NCBI GenBank assembly: GCA_002491195.1
Contig: DKVL01000076.1
Coordinates: 65,628-102,632, forward strand
Direction of reading: 5' to 3'
DNA: 37,005 nucleotides
Source of the DNA: Lachnospiraceae bacterium UBA7179
Lineage (GTDB): Bacteria; Bacillota; Clostridia; Lachnospirales; Lachnospiraceae
Below, piece after piece: positions 34,430 through 37,005 of the stretch (the stretch's first letter is position 1; the number at the start of each line of letters is the position of its first letter). Below the pieces are notes generated by a model. It saw only the letters and a list, made by a program, of their open reading frames with translations. It was not told the origin of the DNA and searched no databases. Both the position numbers and the translations under genes were made by a program.

Positions 34430-34720
34430 CAATTTCCGATATTGTTTCATTCCTGTCAACATCATGACTCCTGTTCTTCACAGGCATCGCGCTTCAATTT
34501 CCGATACGGTTCAATTCCTGTCAACATCATAACTCCTGTTCTTCACAGGCATCACGCTCCAATTTCCGATACGGTTCAATTCCTGTCAACATCATGACTC
34601 CTGTTCTTCACAGGCATCACGCTCCAATTTCCGATATTGTTCATTCCTATCAACTTCATGACTCCTGTTCTTCACAGGCATCGCACTTCAATTTCCGATA
34701 TTATTCCATTCTTATTGCAT
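34430..34720 (-). repeat. 65-bp tandem repeat, four full units and a partial fifth
   Basis: Units begin with CAATTTCCGAT at 34430, 34495, 34560, 34625 and 34689 (periods 65, 65, 65, 64). There are no spacers between units. Each unit has the small hairpin CCTGT-GAAGA-ACAGG. On the minus strand each has two ribosome-site-like starts: GGAG before ATGCCTGTG (peptide MPVKNRSHDVDRN in the inner units) and ACAGGAG before ATG. The array fills the gap between the truncated paralog 1 and paralog 2, where the missing half of paralog 1 would be expected. The copy next to paralog 2 includes part of its leader. Confidence 0.85.
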
Positions 34721-34726
34721 GCCATA

Positions 34727-36766
34727 TTACATACTTGTGTCAGACTTGTACTTTCCCTGCCGTTTCAGCTCTCTCTGTAGCAGTGTGACAAGTTTTGCGC
34801 TCTTCTCGGCCGCAAGGGCCTGTGAGAGCAGCGCATCGCAATCCATTCCCTCCTCCTGCCATTTCAGGAATACCTGGATCGCCAGTTCCCGCTCCGACGC
34901 CTTTTTTCCATTCAGCAAAGTCCTGACATCGTCCTCCCAGTCCTTCTGTCCGCACAGAATCCGGCGAAGTTCATACAATACAAGTCTGGAACTGTCCTTT
35001 GCATAGCCAAGGATTTCTTTTTTGTATTTCTGTGGTTCTTTTCCTAAAATGTGCAGTCCAAGATAGCGTCCCTCCGGATCTGCCCTGGCGAATGCTTTTA
35101 TCGTTTCCCCCTGATTTTCCTTTAAAAATTTCGAGAATATCTTCTCTGCGCTTTTGACATAGTTCCCGGTGACTGCGTCGTAGTTGCTTGCCGATTTCGG
35201 CACTTCTTTGTATATGAGCGAAAAGGCCTGCAGTTGGTAAGCAAGCCCCACCTGTTCGCTGTCAAGGCCTGTAAAAAACGGATCCAGATCATCATTTCCA
35301 GACAATATGTCATCTTCCGTATCATACTTGACACGCTGGTACTTTCTCAAAACCAAAAACGCGCGGCACCGGTTGATAAATTCTGGATCATAGCAATGTT
35401 TCCTGAATTTTTGCACGATTGGCTTCATGCTGTAGTATACACTCGCAAATCCGTCGCCAAACTCCTCATCATAGGATACTAACTCCGAAAATCTGCAATT
35501 TCCCCGCAGATACTCCCTTGCCAGCTCCGCGTGCGGCGTGTCCGCCACCAGCTTCCTAATCATCGGCTCATAATCCGGCTTTGCGCTTTTTACTGTCTGT
35601 TCATATAGAGAAGGATTGGCATTCTGCATGACATCCTTTAACGCTGTAAGCACATCTTCCGCAGAATCAAGCACCAGAGTATTGTCTGGCTCCCACCCGT
35701 ATGCACGCATACAGATATGAACCAGCCTACGACATTCCTCCCGCTCCATGACTTTCAGATAGCTCTCCTGATTTTTCTCAAGCTGCCGTACCAGGATCTG
35801 GTCATAACGTGCTCTCGCCGCCCAGCAGATATACAGTCCGGGTTCAATGGAGAACAGCCCGTCATAATCCATTCCTCTGCAAGCGATATCCGTCCGGCTG
35901 CCGCCATCGCCTATATAAATATGCCCCATGGAATCCAGCATCACCTCCGCGTTCACGGCAGCACTTGTCCGAACCACCGCCAGCAGCACATCGGAAAGCT
36001 GATAGTTTAAGTAGGCCAGACTGGTAATAAACTGAAACCTGCGTCCTTCCTTTGTATTGCTGCTGCTTATTTCAATCCGGCCTGTGACAGTTCCCGCCTG
36101 GCGCTTTTCACGGATCGTGGCAATGGCCTCCTGATGTGTGATACAGCCCTGTTCTGCGAGCCATTCGTCAAAGTTTCTGAGTATAATCTCCTCGTATTCC
36201 TCCATAAGCACCGCATCCTCTGCCAACACTTCCCCGGGCGTCTCGTATTTCCTGCCAAAATACGCTGCCAGTGCTGCCGCCGCATAAAGTCCCCCCTCTT
36301 TTCGCAATGATGGAAGCACTTCTAACAGATTTTCAGGCTGATCTTGTACCATGCGCAGCAGGCAGCTGTACTCGTCATGAAACAAACATCCCGGAGACTC
36401 TATATGTATGGCGATATAAAGGACTATCCTCTTGTCTAATTCATACGCCTCCTCACGGTCAAAAGCGTTATACCAGAACAGACTCCGGCAGGTGTCATGC
36501 CCGATCGCATAGACCACATTGAAGAAGCGCACGCACGTTTTCCTTGTCCTTGATCTCTTGACCTGCTCTGTGATTTTCTTTGCCTCGTCGACCAGTTGAC
36601 ACGATATTGTCATCAGATCCTTTCGCTCAAACTGGTCTAAAACCTCGTCGCCTGCCTGTCCATTCAAGTACGTTTCCGCCAGTTCACAGTCCTGCGCGGA
36701 TATCCCTGCCTTCGCCAAAACGGCGACCATCTCACTGATCAGTTTATTGTCTTCATTGACTGTCAT
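34727..36766 (-). CDS. DUF4132 giant paralog 1 (first in array), N-terminal half only
   Basis: 679 residues. Start certain: GAGGAAATC before the ATG, and MTVNEDNKLISEMVAVLAKA aligns with the paralogs. It has the YLNGQAGDEVLDQF motif, FFNVVYAIGHDTCRSLF and the helical, HEAT-like middle, and ends at LVTLLQRELKRQGKYKSDTSM, exactly where the hinge begins in the others. The whole DUF4132 part (about 500 residues) is missing. It keeps the operon promoter and has no internal stops, so it may be a working N-terminal-only form and not a dead gene; a decaying pseudogene is the alternative. Confidence 0.75.
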   Translation of the reverse strand: MTVNEDNKLISEMVAVLAKAGISAQDCELAETYLNGQAGDEVLDQFERKDLMTISCQLVDEAKKITEQVKRSRTRKTCVRFFNVVYAIGHDTCRSLFWYNAFDREEAYELDKRIVLYIAIHIESPGCLFHDEYSCLLRMVQDQPENLLEVLPSLRKEGGLYAAAALAAYFGRKYETPGEVLAEDAVLMEEYEEIILRNFDEWLAEQGCITHQEAIATIREKRQAGTVTGRIEISSSNTKEGRRFQFITSLAYLNYQLSDVLLAVVRTSAAVNAEVMLDSMGHIYIGDGGSRTDIACRGMDYDGLFSIEPGLYICWAARARYDQILVRQLEKNQESYLKVMEREECRRLVHICMRAYGWEPDNTLVLDSAEDVLTALKDVMQNANPSLYEQTVKSAKPDYEPMIRKLVADTPHAELAREYLRGNCRFSELVSYDEEFGDGFASVYYSMKPIVQKFRKHCYDPEFINRCRAFLVLRKYQRVKYDTEDDILSGNDDLDPFFTGLDSEQVGLAYQLQAFSLIYKEVPKSASNYDAVTGNYVKSAEKIFSKFLKENQGETIKAFARADPEGRYLGLHILGKEPQKYKKEILGYAKDSSRLVLYELRRILCGQKDWEDDVRTLLNGKKASERELAIQVFLKWQEEGMDCDALLSQALAAEKSAKLVTLLQRELKRQGKYKSDTSM

Positions 36767-36824
36767 GATTTCCTCTGGTACCTCCTGTTCTATGTATACG
36801 GTTAATATGCTAATGTCTATCTCT

Positions 36825-36853
36825 ATTATAGCTAGTCAGGACTTGTTATTCAA
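36825..36853 (-). promoter_or_regulatory. Sigma-A promoter of the DUF4132 array
   Basis: Minus strand TTGAAT (36853-36848), 17 bases, TATAAT (36830-36825), about 60 bases before the first start codon. No other strong promoter was seen inside the array, so the 16.5 kb are probably one transcript, although the 65-bp repeats carry TTGACA boxes without a good -10. Confidence 0.75.
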
Positions 36854-36905
36854 TTGGAATCTGGGAAAAAATGAAGAAATGTTTATTTGGAAGGAAGTGA
36901 GCGTG

Positions 36906-37004
36906 ATGTATATCGTCTGCACAGTTAGGAACTGTAGGAAAATAACTGATGCAGATTGTGCAGGATATTTCTTCGAGAGTGCCGCTCCACAATCAGGCGC
37001 ATAG
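36906..37004 (+). CDS. Possible tiny ORF (32 aa) within the edge element
   Basis: MYIVCTVRNCRKITDADCAG, then YFFESAAPQSGA, with four cysteines; ends one base before the window edge. GGAAGG lies 11 bases before the ATG, a poor spacing. Codons 7-26 are the part shared with the inverted copy at 7-66, where stops interrupt it. It may be a real small peptide, or the frame may be accidental within a dispersed repeat (36926-36985). Confidence 0.35.
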   Translation: MYIVCTVRNCRKITDADCAGYFFESAAPQSGA

Positions 37005-37005
37005 C

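Noticed and set aside
34419..34487. N-terminal extension of DUF4132 paralog 2
   Set aside because: It is one unit of the tandem repeat read through by chance; paralogs start at the later ATG, which has GGAGGGG before it.
34430..34720. Possible CRISPR array
   Set aside because: Units are 65 bp, head to tail, without unique spacers, and no cas gene is near.

Overview
The window most likely comes from a gut-type Clostridium relative, probably Lachnospiraceae. The clues are strong AGGAGG-type ribosome sites, sigma-A promoters, an Rpn/PDDEXK_2 nuclease, secreted proteins with the FDAEYYA..YPDVVAA..G motif, an ECF sigma factor fused to WG repeats, and moderate GC that varies a lot between neighbouring genes. 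This placement is an inference. I found no rRNA, tRNA, CRISPR array or complete insertion sequence. Almost all genes lie on the minus strand. The exceptions are a short plus-strand block at 2.8-4.5 kb, an XRE regulator at 19.7 kb and a tiny ORF at the right edge.

Left part (0.2-7.2 kb): a Ter-type phosphoribosyltransferase with a TRSP domain; an Rpn-like nuclease whose promoter sits in an inverted repeat; a GNAT remnant; a gamma-carbonic anhydrase; a two-TM protein; a decayed second carbonic anhydrase copy that now forms a terminator hairpin; a frameshifted small secreted protein; and a large lipoprotein. Two near-identical promoters and two carbonic anhydrase copies point to an old local duplication.

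Middle (7.4-19.4 kb): a TIR protein overlaps by GTGA a membrane protein with a C-terminal RyR domain, a likely nucleotide-signalling conflict pair. The promoter of this pair and that of a nearby 96-aa gene carry the same hairpin. Upstream are a two-TM protein, a Sel1-repeat protein and three paralogous secreted proteins, the first behind a roughly 210-nt structured leader. Before them lies a sigma factor fused through a TM segment to an outside WG-repeat domain.

Right part (20.2-36.8 kb): five consecutive co-directional paralogs of a giant DUF4132 family fill 16.5 kb behind one strong promoter. The first (679 aa) lacks the C-terminal DUF4132 half. In the gap after it is a 65-bp tandem repeat. 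The last has a 37-residue deletion at the same interdomain hinge. This looks like a locus that expands and diversifies by recombination. The two ends of the window carry the same 60-bp element in opposite orientation.
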